DNA from: Bradyrhizobium valentinum
GTDB lineage: Bacteria; Pseudomonadota; Alphaproteobacteria; Rhizobiales; Xanthobacteraceae
NCBI RefSeq assembly: GCF_001440405.1
Contig: NZ_LLXX01000033.1
Coordinates: 13,417-77,416, forward strand
Direction of reading: 5' to 3'
Length of the DNA: 64,000 nt
Numbering within the stretch: the first letter of the stretch is position 1; every line of letters begins with the position of its first letter. The notes under the pieces are model-generated. The model made no database searches and had not been told where the DNA came from. It worked only from the letters and a program-made list of their open reading frames with translations. Of the stretch, positions 43,463 through 55,613 are shown one piece after another. A program made the position numbers and the translations under genes.

Positions 43463-44610
43463 TCTTCCGCATTCTGGAAGAGCAGTACGGGCAGAAGTCC
43501 AAAGAGGCCAAAGCGGCGGACCAGCGCTTCATGCAGCTCGCGCTCGCGCTTGGCCGGCGTGGGCTGGGGCGCACCTGGCCGAACCCGGCCGTCGGCGCGG
43601 TCGTGGTGAAGGATGGCGTCATCGTCGGCCGCGGCTGGACGCAAGCAGGCGGCCGGCCCCATGCCGAGCCGGAGGCACTCAAACGGGCTGGCGAGGCGGC
43701 GCGCGGCGCTACGCTCTATGTGACGCTGGAGCCCTGTTCGCATTTCGGCAAATCGCCGCCCTGCGTCGATGCCGTGATCGCCTCCGGCATCGCGCGCGTG
43801 GTGTCGGCGATCGAAGATCCCAATCCTGAAGTGGCCGGGCAGGGGCATGCCAAACTTCGCTCGGCCGGGATCACGGTCGATGTTGGCCTCGGCGCTGCGG
43901 AAGCCGCGCGCGACCACGCCGGACATTTCCGCCGCGTTCGCGACAAGCGCCCGCATGTGATCCTGAAGCTCGCGGTGTCCGCCGACGACCAGATCGGCGC
44001 CGCCGGTCACAAGCCGGTCGAGATCACGGGCGAGGCGGCGAAGACACGCGTGCACCTGTTGCGCGCGCAATGCGACGCCATCCTGGTCGGCATCGGCACC
44101 GTGCTGGCGGACAATCCACTGCTGACCTGCCGCCTGCCCGGGATGGAGGCGCGGTCGCCGGTGCGGGTGGTGCTGGATCGCGCGCTTCGCATTCCCGGCA
44201 CCAGCAAGCTGGTCCATTCCGCGCGCCAGACGCCGCTCTGGGTCATGACGTCGGACTTCGCCGAAGCCCCCGCGGCCATGAAACTCGGCGCAGCCGGCGC
44301 GCAGGTGATGCGCGTTGCGCCTACCGCCAAGCCGCCGGGTCTCGATTTGGCGGCCGTGCTGCACGCGCTGTCCGACAAGGGCATTACAAGGCTGATGGTG
44401 GAAGGCGGCTCACGGGTCGCCTCGTCCTTCGTCGCTAGCCGTCTCGTCGACGAAATCTGGCTGCTGCGTGGGCACGAGGCCATTGGGGCCGACGGCATTC
44501 CCGCGCTGGACGCATTGCCGCTCTCGTCAATCACCGGCTCGTCCGCGTTCAAGACCCGTGCTAGCGAAACGCTCGGCAAAGATATCCTCACTGTTTACGA
44601 GCGCGTGTAA
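43459..44610 (+). CDS. ribD: Riboflavin biosynthesis deaminase/reductase RibD
   Basis: This 383-residue bifunctional enzyme performs the deaminase and reductase steps of riboflavin synthesis. The N-terminal zinc deaminase has HAEPEAL and [17 protein letters not shown] (His/Cys ligands). The reductase domain starts near [16 protein letters not shown] and includes [21 protein letters not shown] overlap with nrdR and TAATG overlap with ribE indicate coupling. The N-terminus is about 20 residues longer than usual; ATG 43531 is an alternative start. Confidence 0.95.
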   Translation: MIFRILEEQYGQKSKEAKAADQRFMQLALALGRRGLGRTWPNPAVGAVVVKDGVIVGRGWTQAGGRPHAEPEALKRAGEAARGATLYVTLEPCSHFGKSPPCVDAVIASGIARVVSAIEDPNPEVAGQGHAKLRSAGITVDVGLGAAEAARDHAGHFRRVRDKRPHVILKLAVSADDQIGAAGHKPVEITGEAAKTRVHLLRAQCDAILVGIGTVLADNPLLTCRLPGMEARSPVRVVLDRALRIPGTSKLVHSARQTPLWVMTSDFAEAPAAMKLGAAGAQVMRVAPTAKPPGLDLAAVLHALSDKGITRLMVEGGSRVASSFVASRLVDEIWLLRGHEAIGADGIPALDALPLSSITGSSAFKTRASETLGKDILTVYERV

Positions 44611-45218
44611 TGTTCACCGGAATTGTTACCGACATCGGCGAGATCGTGGGCCTCACGCCAACCGCGCAGGGGCAGTTGCATCGCATGCGGATCGCCTGCC
44701 GCTACGACCAGACGACCATCGCGGACGGCGCCTCGATCGCCTGCAACGGCGTCTGCCTGACGGTGGTCGCCTCCGGGGTGGCAGGCGGCAAAACCTGGTT
44801 CGACGTCGATGCCGCCGCCGAGACGCTCGGCATGACCACGGCCAAAGGTTGGATCAAGGGCACCAAACTCAATCTCGAGCGTGCGCTGAAGATCGGCGAC
44901 GAACTCGGCGGCCATATTGTCGCGGGGCATGCCGATGGCATTGCGACTATCGTCAAGCGCGATGATCTGCCCGATATGGCGCGCTTCGAACTCCGTACCA
45001 CGCGGGGGCTGGCGCGTTTCATCGCCGCCAAGGGCTCGGTGACGCTGGATGGCGTATCGCTGACCGTGAATACGGTCGAGGATGTCGTATTTTCGGTGCT
45101 GATCATCCCGCATACGCTCAGCGTCACCACGCTCAGCGGCTGGCGCGCAGGCAGCGAGGTCAATATCGAGGTCGACCTGATGGCCCGCTATGCGGCGCGG
45201 CTGTCGGAAATGAAGTGA
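44610..45218 (+). CDS. ribE: Riboflavin synthase alpha subunit
   Basis: This 202-residue enzyme dismutates two lumazines into riboflavin. It has two homologous lumazine-binding barrels: [12 protein letters not shown]...ACNGVCLTVV and, in the second half, FIAAKGSVTLDGVSLTVN. ATG overlaps the ribD stop. An inverted repeat (family D) and 190 bp separate it from ribH. Confidence 0.95.
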   Translation: MFTGIVTDIGEIVGLTPTAQGQLHRMRIACRYDQTTIADGASIACNGVCLTVVASGVAGGKTWFDVDAAAETLGMTTAKGWIKGTKLNLERALKIGDELGGHIVAGHADGIATIVKRDDLPDMARFELRTTRGLARFIAAKGSVTLDGVSLTVNTVEDVVFSVLIIPHTLSVTTLSGWRAGSEVNIEVDLMARYAARLSEMK

Positions 45219-45227
45219 CGGTGCAGC

Positions 45228-45310
45228 CGTCATTCCGGGGCGATGCGTTAGCATCGAACCCGGAATCTCGAGATTCCGGGTCTGGTCCTTCGGACCATCC
45301 CGGAATGACG
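45228..45310. repeat. Dispersed inverted repeat, family D, copy 3
   Basis: Outer arms CGTCATTCCGGGGCGATGCG and ATCCCGGAATGACG surround an inner palindrome CCCGGAATCTCGAGATTCCG. It lies inside the riboflavin gene cluster, between ribE and ribH. Confidence 0.78.
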
Positions 45311-45405
45311 ATGTCTCTAGTATTCGTGCTTGAGTATTCGTGCTTGGCTAAGCCACCCGCGGCGACTACATAACGCGCCGGTACCAGAGTGAAACGGATT
45401 GAAGA

Positions 45406-45897
45406 ATGGCAGACGCACGGCGCGCACCGCTGAAGGACCAGACCGACGTCACAGGCGCGCGCGCGCTGATCGTCGAGGCGCGGTTCTATGACGATATTCA
45501 GGACGCGCTGTTGGAAGGCGCCGTCGCCGAACTGAAAGCTGCCGGCGTGACGCACGACGTCATCACGGTGCCCGGCGCGCTGGAAATTCCGGCCGCAATC
45601 GCGATTGCGCTCGATGCTGCCGAAAAGAACGGCAAGCCTTATGATGCGGCAATCGCGCTTGGCTGCGTGGTGCGTGGTGACACCATCCATTTCGAGATCG
45701 TCTCGATCGAATCCTCGCGCGCGCTGATGGATCTGGCGGTCGCGCGAAAGGTTCCGCTCGGTAACGGCATCATCACCGTCAACACCGATGCGCAGGCCTG
45801 GGCGCGGGCGCGCGCCAGCGAGTTGAACAAGGGCGGCGATGCCGCGCGCGCGGCGCTGGCGATGCTGCGGATCAAGCGGCGGCTGACAAAGGCTTAG
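45406..45897 (+). CDS. ribH: 6,7-dimethyl-8-ribityllumazine synthase
   Basis: This 163-residue lumazine synthase has [35 protein letters not shown] (catalytic His) and [19 protein letters not shown]. It joins the RibA product to the pyrimidine from RibD. It ends 3 bp before nusB. ATG at 45406 follows a short gap with AT-rich sequence after the family D repeat, which may hold a promoter. Confidence 0.95.
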   Translation: MADARRAPLKDQTDVTGARALIVEARFYDDIQDALLEGAVAELKAAGVTHDVITVPGALEIPAAIAIALDAAEKNGKPYDAAIALGCVVRGDTIHFEIVSIESSRALMDLAVARKVPLGNGIITVNTDAQAWARARASELNKGGDAARAALAMLRIKRRLTKA

Positions 45898-45900
45898 GCG

Positions 45901-46395
45901 ATGGCAGACAGCAAGAAGCCAGCGAAAGCTCCCGACAAGAAAGCAAACCGCCGTGGCGCGGCGCGGCTTGCCGCCGTGCAGGCGCTCTACCAGATGGACA
46001 TCGCCGGCGCCGGCATCAACGACATCTTCGCCGAGTTCGAAAGCCACTGGCTCGGCAACGAGGTCGAAGGCGACAAATATCTGCCTGCGGAAGCCGCCTT
46101 CTTCCGCGATGTGGTGTCGGGCGTGGTCCGCGACCAGGCAAGACTCGATCCTCTGATCGACGATGCGCTGTCGAAGGGCTGGCCGCTAAAGCGGATCGAC
46201 GCGATTTTGCGCGCGGTGCTGCGGGCCGGTTCCTACGAGCTGGAGCACCGCAAGGACGTGCCTGGCCGCGTAGTCGTATCCGAATATGTCGATGTCGCGC
46301 ACGCCTTCGTGGAGAAGGACGAGACCGGCATGGTCAACGCCGTGCTCGATCAGATCGCGCGTCAGTTCCGCGCCGACGAGTTCGCGCGTGGCTAG
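45901..46395 (+). CDS. nusB: Transcription antitermination factor NusB
   Basis: This 164-residue all-helical protein binds boxA RNA with NusE in rRNA antitermination. Typical segments are RRGAARLAAVQALYQMDIAG near the N-terminus and GWPLKRIDAILRAVLRAGSYE. It has a short Lys-rich leader. It overlaps thiL by 8 bp. Confidence 0.95.
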   Translation: MADSKKPAKAPDKKANRRGAARLAAVQALYQMDIAGAGINDIFAEFESHWLGNEVEGDKYLPAEAAFFRDVVSGVVRDQARLDPLIDDALSKGWPLKRIDAILRAVLRAGSYELEHRKDVPGRVVVSEYVDVAHAFVEKDETGMVNAVLDQIARQFRADEFARG

Positions 46396-47383
46396 CGGCA
46401 AACCAGCGTCCGGCGAGGACGCGCTGATCGCACGCTATTTTCGGCCGCTTGCGACCGAGCCGGGCGCCTTCGGCCTCGACGACGACGCCGCGGCCCTAAA
46501 GCCAAACGGCGACGATGTCGTCGTGACGACGGATGCTATTGTCGAAGGCGTGCATTTTCTGCCCGACGATCCGCCCGATACGGTCGCGCGCAAGGCGCTG
46601 CGGGCGAATCTTTCCGATCTCGCGGCGAAGGGCGCTACGCCCGCCGGCTTCGTGCTGACGCTGGCCTTGCGCAGCGCCGACGATGCCTGGTTGAGGCCGT
46701 TCGCGGCGGCGCTCGGCGAGGACGCCACGCAGTTTAATTGTCCGCTGCTGGGCGGAGACACCGTCTCCACGCCGGGCCCGCTGATGGTCTCGGTCACCGC
46801 GTTCGGCCGTGTGCCGCCGGGCAAGATGGTTCATCGCAGCGGGGCCAAGCCCGGCGAGCGCGTGATGGTGACGGGCACGATCGGCGATGCCGCGCTGGGG
46901 CTTGCGATCCTCAAAGGCGGTAAAGTCCACGCCGCCGCAGCCGATATCGCTGCGCGCGACGCGCTGATCGGGCGCTATCGCGTTCCGCAGCCACGCGTGG
47001 CCATGGCTGAGATCGTTCGCGGCGGTGCCAGTGCGGCGATGGATGTATCTGATGGCCTTGCCGGCGATCTCGCCAAGCTGTGCGGCGTGTCCGGCGTATC
47101 CGCGGTGATCGATCTGGAGTCGATCCCGCTGTCCGGTGCGGCGCGGGATCTGGTGTCGCGCGGCGTTGTCGGACTGGAAACACTGATCGCCGGCGGCGAT
47201 GATTACGAAATCCTGTGCACGCTACCGCAGGATCGCGCCGAGGCGTTCGCGCAGGCTGCGCGGCACGCCGGCATCGCCGTGAGTTCCATCGGAACGGTGG
47301 TCGCGGGAAGCGCGGTTCCGAAATTCATCGATGGGCAGGGTAGAGAAATCGCGCTGGAACGGCTGTCTTACAGCCATTTTTGA
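46388..47383 (+). CDS. thiL: Thiamine-monophosphate kinase
   Basis: This 331-residue enzyme makes thiamine diphosphate from the monophosphate. It has FGLDDDAAALKPNGDDVVVT (metal/ATP Asp cluster), FNCPLLGGDTVSTPGPLMVS and AAMDVSDGLAGDLAKLCG. The GTG at 46388 inside the nusB end is the family-length start. Last gene of the cluster. Confidence 0.93.
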   Translation: MASGKPASGEDALIARYFRPLATEPGAFGLDDDAAALKPNGDDVVVTTDAIVEGVHFLPDDPPDTVARKALRANLSDLAAKGATPAGFVLTLALRSADDAWLRPFAAALGEDATQFNCPLLGGDTVSTPGPLMVSVTAFGRVPPGKMVHRSGAKPGERVMVTGTIGDAALGLAILKGGKVHAAAADIAARDALIGRYRVPQPRVAMAEIVRGGASAAMDVSDGLAGDLAKLCGVSGVSAVIDLESIPLSGAARDLVSRGVVGLETLIAGGDDYEILCTLPQDRAEAFAQAARHAGIAVSSIGTVVAGSAVPKFIDGQGREIALERLSYSHF

Positions 47384-47590
47384 AAGGCGACGCCGTTAAC
47401 GCCATTGGTTTTATTTCCCGTCAGCCATTGCTATTTCGCGGAAAACCTATAGGTGTATTGCCATTCGATTACCGTCGTGCCTTTTCGAACGCGCCCTAAG
47501 GGGCTTCTTCCAGAGACATCGTCGATATTGGATTTGAATCCGTGCGATCGCCGCGCGGAATGAAAGCCTATGTGCTTTGGAGAAGAGAAA
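47384..47590 (+). promoter_or_regulatory. Leader region of the cold-shock gene
   Basis: This 207-bp stretch before the cold-shock ATG is AT-richer than its surroundings. A long structured 5' leader is usual for cold-shock genes. GGAGAAGAG lies just before the ATG. I cannot define the promoter or a fold by eye. Confidence 0.4.
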
Positions 47591-47800
47591 ATGGCTACAG
47601 GAACAGTGAAGTGGTTCAACGGTCAAAAGGGTTTCGGTTTCATTGAGCCGAGCGATGGCAGCAAGGACGTGTTCGTGCACATCTCGGCCGTCGAGCGTGC
47701 GGGCCTCGGCGGATTGGCCGAAGGTCAGAAGGTTCAGTTCGAACTCAAGACCGACAAGATGCGGGGCAAGGTGAGCGCGGAAAACCTGTCGCTCGTCTAA
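47591..47800 (+). CDS. CspA-family cold-shock protein
   Basis: This 69-residue single-domain nucleic-acid chaperone has both RNP motifs: KGFGFIEP and [12 protein letters not shown] at 47591 has GGAGAAGAG upstream. It lies between thiL and hppA. Cold or stationary-phase induction is expected but not visible. Confidence 0.95.
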   Translation: MATGTVKWFNGQKGFGFIEPSDGSKDVFVHISAVERAGLGGLAEGQKVQFELKTDKMRGKVSAENLSLV

Positions 47801-48137
47801 GGCCTCGAAACGGTCGTTTCACGGATGTACTGGAATGGCTAGTGAGCCCGCTCGATCCGGATAGGATTGGGCGGGCCCTTGTATTTTGGGCCCGACCTCA
47901 ACCTCAAGGCAAGCGCCTGCCGCCGCGCGGGCGACAACTTCGCAGGCCCGGTTACCGGTGAATCCTTTCAAAAATCGACGGATTCTGGCCTCCGCGGCGT
48001 TGCGCCGAGGAGACGATTTTGGCATGGTCCCGCCGATTTGAGGTCACCCTTTTGGGCAGGGAAGGCCTCCATAATATGCGCCGGCCGCGCTCGCGGGATG
48101 GCGTGGGGCGGGAAAACCAGCATCTGAGGCAACTTCT
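47801..48137. other. Intergenic region before hppA
   Basis: 337 bp without a supported gene. CGGGCCC-TTGTATTTT-GGGCCCG at 47872-47894 is a short hairpin that may mark the end of the cold-shock transcript but lacks a U-run. The hppA promoter must be in the right part; GAGGCAAC precedes its ATG. Confidence 0.45.
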
Positions 48138-50258
<2,121 letters not shown>

Positions 50259-50285
50259 GCGGCGTAAAGTCGATCAAAACGAAAA

Positions 50286-50317
50286 CCCCGCGGTGCGAGC
50301 CGCGGGGTTTTTATTTT
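50286..50317 (+). terminator. Rho-independent terminator of hppA
   Basis: CCCCGCGG-TGCGAG-CCGCGGGG is a perfect 8-bp GC stem, followed by TTTTTATTTT. It begins 28 bp after the hppA stop. Confidence 0.95.
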
Positions 50318-50338
50318 GGAAGTACCGAAATTCTACCA

Positions 50339-50422
50339 CGTCATTGCGAGGAGCGTATGCGACGAAGCAATCCACATCTAGTATGCGGCGATATGGATTG
50401 CTTCGCTTCGCTCGCAATGACG
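50339..50422. repeat. Dispersed inverted repeat, family E, copy 2
   Basis: CGTCATTGCGAGGAGCG..GCGACGAAGCAATCCA and the inverse TGGATTGCTTCGCTTCGCTC continuing GCAATGACG. Copies or fragments are at 63391-63434 and 18028-18107. It lies between the hppA terminator and the end of the Bug-type gene. Confidence 0.78.
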
Positions 50423-50429
50423 AGGACAG

Positions 50430-51434
50430 TCAATTCACATCCATCTGCAGGCCTTCGCGCTTGATGATTTCGCCGAACTTCGTCGTCTCGGCCTGCACGA
50501 AGTCGGAGAATTGCTGCGGCGTGCCCCAGTCTGCGGTAGCGCCCATGTTGGCGATGGTCTTCTTGAAGTCCTCACGCCCGAGCAGCGCCTTGATCTCCTT
50601 GTTGAGCGCCTCGACGGCGGGAGCAGGCGTTGCCTTGGGCAGGAAGACACCGAACCAGGACGAGACGTCGAACTTCGAAAGTTCAGGAGCGCTCTCCCGC
50701 ATGGTCGGAACATTCGGAGCTAGCGCGCTGCGCTCGGGCGTGGTGACGGCGAGCGCAGTAAGCTTGCCTTCCTGGGTCTGCGGCAGCGTCGGGTACAGGT
50801 TGTCGAACAGGATCTGGATGTCCCCGGCGAGCGCCGCCTGCAGCGCCGGACCGGCGCCGCGGAACGGCACATGAACCATCTTCAGGCCGGTGAGCTGCAG
50901 GAACCAGGCGCCGGTGAGGTGAGGGCTCTGCCCGACGCCGGAGGAGGCGTAGGTCAGCTTGTCCGGATTGGCCTTGATGTAGGCGATCAGTTCGCCAATC
51001 GTCTTGATGCCGGTCGACGGATGCGCCGACACGATGTTTGGAATCCGGATCATGTTGCTGACCGGCTGCAACTGATCGGCCTTGTAGGTCATGTTGCGGA
51101 AGATGCTGTAGGCGATCGCGTTCGGACCGGGATTGCCGACGAGGATGACATGGCCGTCCGCCTTGCCTCGCACGACTTCGGCGGTGCCGATGGTGCCGCC
51201 GCCGCCGGAACGGTTTTCCACGACCGCCGACTGGCCCCAGGCCGTCTGCAGATGCGCGGCCAGCAGGCGTCCCATCACGTCGGTGCTGCCGCCGGCCGCC
51301 GCCGGCACGATAAGACGAACGGTCTCGGTGGGGCGCCAGTCGGAGCCGAAGCTTGCGCGCGGCAAAATCGCCGCCGCCGAAACGGCTGCAGCTCCGGTCA
51401 AAATGCGGCGTCGAGAAATAGCTTTAATCGTCAC
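50430..51434 (-). CDS. Bug-family tripartite tricarboxylate transporter binding protein
   Basis: This 334-residue periplasmic protein has a twin-arginine-like signal (ISRRRILTGAAAVSAAAILP). The mature fold starts WRPTETVRLIVPAAAGGSTD and contains NRSGGGGTIGTAEVVRGKAD, the two signature regions of Bug proteins. Ligands are usually small carboxylates; no tctA/tctB partner is adjacent, as is common. GTG at 51434 has GGGAG seven bases upstream. Confidence 0.88.
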   Translation of the reverse strand: MTIKAISRRRILTGAAAVSAAAILPRASFGSDWRPTETVRLIVPAAAGGSTDVMGRLLAAHLQTAWGQSAVVENRSGGGGTIGTAEVVRGKADGHVILVGNPGPNAIAYSIFRNMTYKADQLQPVSNMIRIPNIVSAHPSTGIKTIGELIAYIKANPDKLTYASSGVGQSPHLTGAWFLQLTGLKMVHVPFRGAGPALQAALAGDIQILFDNLYPTLPQTQEGKLTALAVTTPERSALAPNVPTMRESAPELSKFDVSSWFGVFLPKATPAPAVEALNKEIKALLGREDFKKTIANMGATADWGTPQQFSDFVQAETTKFGEIIKREGLQMDVN

Positions 51435-51559
51435 AAATTCACTCCCTGCTTGATTCTTGTTGGCAGGGACCGTAGGCAGCGCGCGCGCAGAGAGCAAGCG
51501 GGCGACTTGGCGCAGGATTTCCGCGTCGCGGAACAGCGTGAACCAGAACTGACCGAGCT

Positions 51560-52036
51560 CTAGTTAAAGCTGAGCAGCTTGAACAGCGGCGTCAGGTAGC
51601 TGAGCTCCTGGCCGGACGTGGGCGTAGTGCGGCTGATGAAATCGAAGATCTTGCCGTCCTGCAATCCGTAATTGGCGAGCCGCTGCACCTGGCGATTCTT
51701 GTCGAAGTAAATCGCGATCACGCGCTGGTCGACGACCTGCTGATTCATGAATGCGACTTTGCGCTCGGAGCGCTGCGAAATGTAATAGAACACCTCGCCG
51801 TTCAAGGTCGCGACTGTCGACGGCGTTCCCATCACGATCAGCACCTGATCCTGGCTGGCGCCGATCGGAATCTGCTCAAGCGCGTTGGGCGGCAGGATAT
51901 ATCCCTTTTGGAACTGCTCGCCGGTGCACCCCGCAAGTGTCGCACAGACCAGTGCCACGGCCGCCGCAGCGCGGAAGCCGCGCCAGCGCATGGTCAGGCG
52001 GCGAGGCGAGGGCACGCAGGTGCTCAGGTGGCTCAT
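51560..52036 (-). CDS. bamE: Outer membrane protein assembly factor BamE (SmpA/OmlA)
   Basis: This 158-residue lipoprotein has a lipobox LAGC after the hydrophobic leader RAAAAVALVCATLAGC. The BamE fold follows: ILPPNALEQIPIGASQDQVL and GTPSTVATLNGEVFYYISQR. It supports beta-barrel insertion by the BAM complex at the outer membrane. The start is uncertain: 52036 is used, with 52045 or 51991 possible. It is divergent from the cytochrome bc1 chaperone gene, the usual Rhizobiales neighbour. Confidence 0.9.
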   Translation of the reverse strand: MSHLSTCVPSPRRLTMRWRGFRAAAAVALVCATLAGCTGEQFQKGYILPPNALEQIPIGASQDQVLIVMGTPSTVATLNGEVFYYISQRSERKVAFMNQQVVDQRVIAIYFDKNRQVQRLANYGLQDGKIFDFISRTTPTSGQELSYLTPLFKLLSFN

Positions 52037-52152
52037 CTCGATCATTTCAGGAATTAGCCCGTCCTCTTGCATCGCGCGGTGCGTTGACGTACCGGGCAGC
52101 ACGCTAGATTGCAACACGCGTGGCCCGGGAGGGCTCGCTTGCGGAACCCACA

Positions 52153-52701
52153 ATGCTTTGGCCATTCAATCACTTCAGGAAACCCCGGACGCGGTTGCGC
52201 GGCACCATCGAGGCCATCTATGGCATGATCGTGACGCAGGCGCGAGAACCGTTGTTTTATAGGGACTTTGGGGTTCCGGACACGGTTAACGGCCGTTTTG
52301 ACCTGCTTCTGCTGCATTTGTGGCTGGTCTTGCGCCGCCTGACATCGGTGCAGGGCGGCAAAGCCCTCTCACAGGGGCTGTTCGACCATTTTTGCAACGA
52401 TATGGACGATAATCTGCGCGAAATGGCGGTTAGTGATCTCAAGGTGCCGAAGCGCATGCAGGCCTTCGGCGAAGCCTTCTATGGCCGGACGGCGGCCTAT
52501 GACTTTGCGCTGACGGAGGGCCGTGAGGCACTGGCGCAGGCGATATGCAAGAATATCCTGAACGGCGAGAACATCGAAAAGGCCCGCCTGCTTGCGGCAT
52601 ATGCCGAGGCGGCGATGGCCGCTCTCGACCGCCTCGACGAGGCGACGCTGGTGAGCGGTTCGGCCAGGTTTCCCTTGCCGGAGAATGGCGCACAGCAATG
52701 A
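52153..52701 (+). CDS. Ubiquinol-cytochrome c chaperone (CBP3/UQCC1 family)
   Basis: This 182-residue helical protein contains IYGMIVTQAREPLFYRDFGV and FDHFCNDMDDNLREMAVSDL, signatures of the CBP3 family that assists cytochrome b of the bc1 complex. ATG at 52153. It overlaps the next gene by 4 bp. Confidence 0.9.
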   Translation: MLWPFNHFRKPRTRLRGTIEAIYGMIVTQAREPLFYRDFGVPDTVNGRFDLLLLHLWLVLRRLTSVQGGKALSQGLFDHFCNDMDDNLREMAVSDLKVPKRMQAFGEAFYGRTAAYDFALTEGREALAQAICKNILNGENIEKARLLAAYAEAAMAALDRLDEATLVSGSARFPLPENGAQQ

Positions 52702-53285
52702 GCAAGAACGACGCAACAGAGAAGCTCGACCCGTGGCGCGTCCCCGTTGCGGTCGCGCAAATCTCCGAAACGGGCCTGCATCGCGACATCGAGGCCGATC
52801 AGGCCATCCGCAATGTGGTGGCCGAGACGGGCGGCTTGCGCGAGGTGTTGTCGGTGCAGGCATCCCTGGATGTGACGCCAGAGAGCGGTGGCCGCTTCCA
52901 CGTGATGGGGCACGTGCGGGCGCGGATCGGACAGACCTGCGTGGTGACACTGGAGGAGATCGAGAACGACATCGAAGAGCCGATCGATCTGATCTTCGCG
53001 CCACCCGAGCAGATCCCGCAGATGGCCGCACTGGTCGATGAGGCCGGGGAGAGCGACGAGGAAACACCCGATCCGCCCGAGCCGATCGAGAACGGCATGA
53101 TTGATCTCGGCAGGGTCGCCACCGACGCACTGTATCTCGCGGTCGATCCATATCCGCGCAAACCCGGCGCTGTATTTGAACCGATGGTTGAGGCCGCCGA
53201 TCCCGAAGATCACCCGTTCGCGGCGCTAAGGGCGTTGAAGGCAGCACCGAAAAAATCGGGCACCAGGAAGCCCAAGGGCAAGTAG
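52698..53285 (+). CDS. YceD/DUF177 family protein
   Basis: This 195-residue protein has the DUF177 core RIGQTCVVTLEEIENDIEEP (conserved Cys), an acidic segment (ESDEETPDPPEP), and an end DLGRVATDALYLAVDPYPRK followed by a basic tail. In most bacteria this gene precedes rpmF (ribosomal protein L32) and plsX; in plants a homologue aids 23S rRNA processing. Here plsX follows after 301 bp and no rpmF is present between them. ATG overlaps the chaperone stop. Confidence 0.87.
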   Translation: MSKNDATEKLDPWRVPVAVAQISETGLHRDIEADQAIRNVVAETGGLREVLSVQASLDVTPESGGRFHVMGHVRARIGQTCVVTLEEIENDIEEPIDLIFAPPEQIPQMAALVDEAGESDEETPDPPEPIENGMIDLGRVATDALYLAVDPYPRKPGAVFEPMVEAADPEDHPFAALRALKAAPKKSGTRKPKGK

Positions 53286-53586
53286 CCGGCTGCTAAAGTG
53301 GTCGGCGAAGCTGCCATCGGCTCGAGGTAGTTGTTATGTCCGATCCAGAAAATCTCGTAAGATATTGAATTGTATAGCAATACTTGTTACTCTTGATTTC
53401 GGGCCACACAACTTCCCTTTCGCCAAAAGACCGCGGTCAAGAGGTTGTGTCGGGACGGGGACACGCTATTGTCGCGGCCCGGCGGACGCGCGGTGTTGCG
53501 TTTCGCCGAGCACCGTGTAGCGGTGCCATTCCAGTGCGCGGCCGGGCTCTACGAGGGCCGCAAAAGATCAGGTTTCCGGGACGTTC
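53286..53586. other. Leader region of plsX
   Basis: 301 bp with no gene. It includes an AT-rich part at 53340-53400 (TATTGAATTGTATAGCAATA) likely to hold the promoter of the plsX-fabH-ihfA run. I see no rpmF, terminator or riboswitch here. Confidence 0.45.
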
Positions 53587-54639
53587 ATGCCGCAAAAGGT
53601 TCGAATCGCGCTTGACGCCATGGGTGGCGATGTCGGCGCATCGGTCGTCATTCCCGGCGCCGCAATCTCTTTGAAACGGCATCCAGACAGCGAGTTTCTG
53701 CTGTATGGCGACAGCAAGCTGATCGACGAGCAGCTCGCCAAATATCCAGCGCTGAAGGCGGCCTCGCAGGTCGTCCATACCGACGTGACCGTCAGCATGC
53801 ACGACAAGCCGAGCCAGGCGCTGCGCCGCGGTCGCAAGAGCTCGTCGATGTGGCTTGCGATCGATGCCGTGAAAAGGGGCGATGCCCACGTGGCGGTTTC
53901 CGCGGGCAACACCGGCGCGCTGATGGCCATGGCGCGCTTCCACCTGCACACCATGGCCGGAATCGATCGCCCGGCGATTGCGGGCGTGTGGCCGACCGCG
54001 CGAGGCGATTCCGTCGTGCTCGACCTCGGCGCCACGATCGGCGGCGACGCGCGCCATCTCGTGGCGCTGGCGGTGATGGGCAGTGCGATGGCGAGCGTGC
54101 TGCTCAACCGGGAACGGCCCACTGTCGGCCTCCTCAACATCGGGGTCGAGGAAATCAAGGGCCATGAGGAGATCCGCGAGGCCGCCGAGCTGCTCCGCGC
54201 GAGCCAGCTCAATTATATCGGCTTTGTCGAAGGCGACGGGATCGGCGCGGGCGCGGCTGACGTGATCGTGTCGGAAGGTTTCAGCGGCAACATCGCGTTG
54301 AAGGCCGCGGAGGGAACCGCACGCCAAATGGCAGATTTTCTGCGCAATGCCATGGCTTCAAGCTGGTTTTCCCGGATCGGTTATCTGTTCGCCCGCAGCG
54401 CCTTCAAGGCGCTCCGAGACAAGCTCGACCCGAACAAATCCAATGGTGGTGTGCTGCTCGGCCTGAAAGGCGTCGTTGTAAAAAGCCATGGCGGAATCAG
54501 CGCCGAAGGCTTTGCCTATGCGGTCGATGTTGGCTATGAGATGGTCCGCTGCGATCTCCTCACCAAGATCAATCATATGCTTAATCGCGACGGCAGTGCG
54601 CTGGCTCAAGCGCAGACCGCGCAGGAGGCTGTCTCGTGA
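53587..54639 (+). CDS. plsX: Phosphate acyltransferase PlsX
   Basis: This 350-residue enzyme makes acyl-phosphate from acyl-ACP for phospholipid synthesis. It starts [20 protein letters not shown] and has [20 protein letters not shown] and [14 protein letters not shown]. It overlaps fabH by 4 bp. Confidence 0.96.
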   Translation: MPQKVRIALDAMGGDVGASVVIPGAAISLKRHPDSEFLLYGDSKLIDEQLAKYPALKAASQVVHTDVTVSMHDKPSQALRRGRKSSSMWLAIDAVKRGDAHVAVSAGNTGALMAMARFHLHTMAGIDRPAIAGVWPTARGDSVVLDLGATIGGDARHLVALAVMGSAMASVLLNRERPTVGLLNIGVEEIKGHEEIREAAELLRASQLNYIGFVEGDGIGAGAADVIVSEGFSGNIALKAAEGTARQMADFLRNAMASSWFSRIGYLFARSAFKALRDKLDPNKSNGGVLLGLKGVVVKSHGGISAEGFAYAVDVGYEMVRCDLLTKINHMLNRDGSALAQAQTAQEAVS

Positions 54640-55613
54640 CTGCGAAACGTTCGGTCGTGCTGGGCTGCGGCTCTTATCTGCCGCAGAAGGTGCTGACCAA
54701 TGCCGAACTGGCTGCGCGAATCGATACTTCGGACGAGTGGATCGTGCAGCGCACCGGCATCCGGCAGCGCCACATCGCGGCCGAGGGCGAGTTCACGTCG
54801 CACCTAGCAATCAACGCTGCGCGCGCAGCGCTGGAGCACGCCGGCCTCGACGCCCAGGCGATCGATCTGATCGTGCTGGCGACTTCGACGCCGGACCATA
54901 CTTTTCCAGCAACCGCGGTCGCCGTGCAGAACGAGCTCGGCATCCATCATGGCGCGGCCTTCGATCTGCAGGCGGTGTGTTCCGGCTTCGTGTTCGCGCT
55001 CGCCACCGCCGACAATTTCCTGCGCTCTGGCGCCTACAAGCGCGCGCTGGTGATCGGCGCCGAGACGTTCTCACGCATTCTCGACTGGAACGACCGCGGC
55101 ACCTGTGTGCTGTTCGGCGATGGTGCCGGCGCGGTGGTGCTCGAGGCGCAGGATCAGCCGGGCTTGCCTTCCGATCGCGGCGTGCTGACGACGCATCTGC
55201 GCTCGGATGGACGGCACAAGGCGAAGCTCTATGTCGATGGCGGCCCGTCGACGACCCGGACCGTCGGCCATCTTCGGATGGAAGGCCGCGAAGTGTTCAA
55301 GCATGCCGTCGGCATGATCACCGACGTGATTGTTGATGCGTTCGATGCGACCGGCGCGACGGCTGATTCCATCGACTGGTTCATCCCGCATCAGGCCAAC
55401 AAGCGAATCATCGATGCTTCAGCGCACAAGCTTCATATTGCGCCGCAGAAGGTGGTACTGACCGTCGATCTGCACGGCAACACGTCGGCGGCTTCGATTC
55501 CGCTGGCGCTGGCCGTCGCTGTCAAGGATGGACGCGTGAAGAAGGGCGATCTGGTGCTGTTTGAGGCCATGGGCGGCGGCTTTACCTGGGGTTCCGCTCT
55601 CGTGCGCTGGTAA
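54636..55613 (+). CDS. fabH: 3-oxoacyl-ACP synthase III (KAS III)
   Basis: This 325-residue enzyme starts fatty-acid synthesis by condensing acetyl-CoA with malonyl-ACP. The catalytic triad is visible: Cys in [15 protein letters not shown], His in [11 protein letters not shown] and Asn in [17 protein letters not shown] start at 54636 overlaps plsX. Confidence 0.96.
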   Translation: MTAKRSVVLGCGSYLPQKVLTNAELAARIDTSDEWIVQRTGIRQRHIAAEGEFTSHLAINAARAALEHAGLDAQAIDLIVLATSTPDHTFPATAVAVQNELGIHHGAAFDLQAVCSGFVFALATADNFLRSGAYKRALVIGAETFSRILDWNDRGTCVLFGDGAGAVVLEAQDQPGLPSDRGVLTTHLRSDGRHKAKLYVDGGPSTTRTVGHLRMEGREVFKHAVGMITDVIVDAFDATGATADSIDWFIPHQANKRIIDASAHKLHIAPQKVVLTVDLHGNTSAASIPLALAVAVKDGRVKKGDLVLFEAMGGGFTWGSALVRW

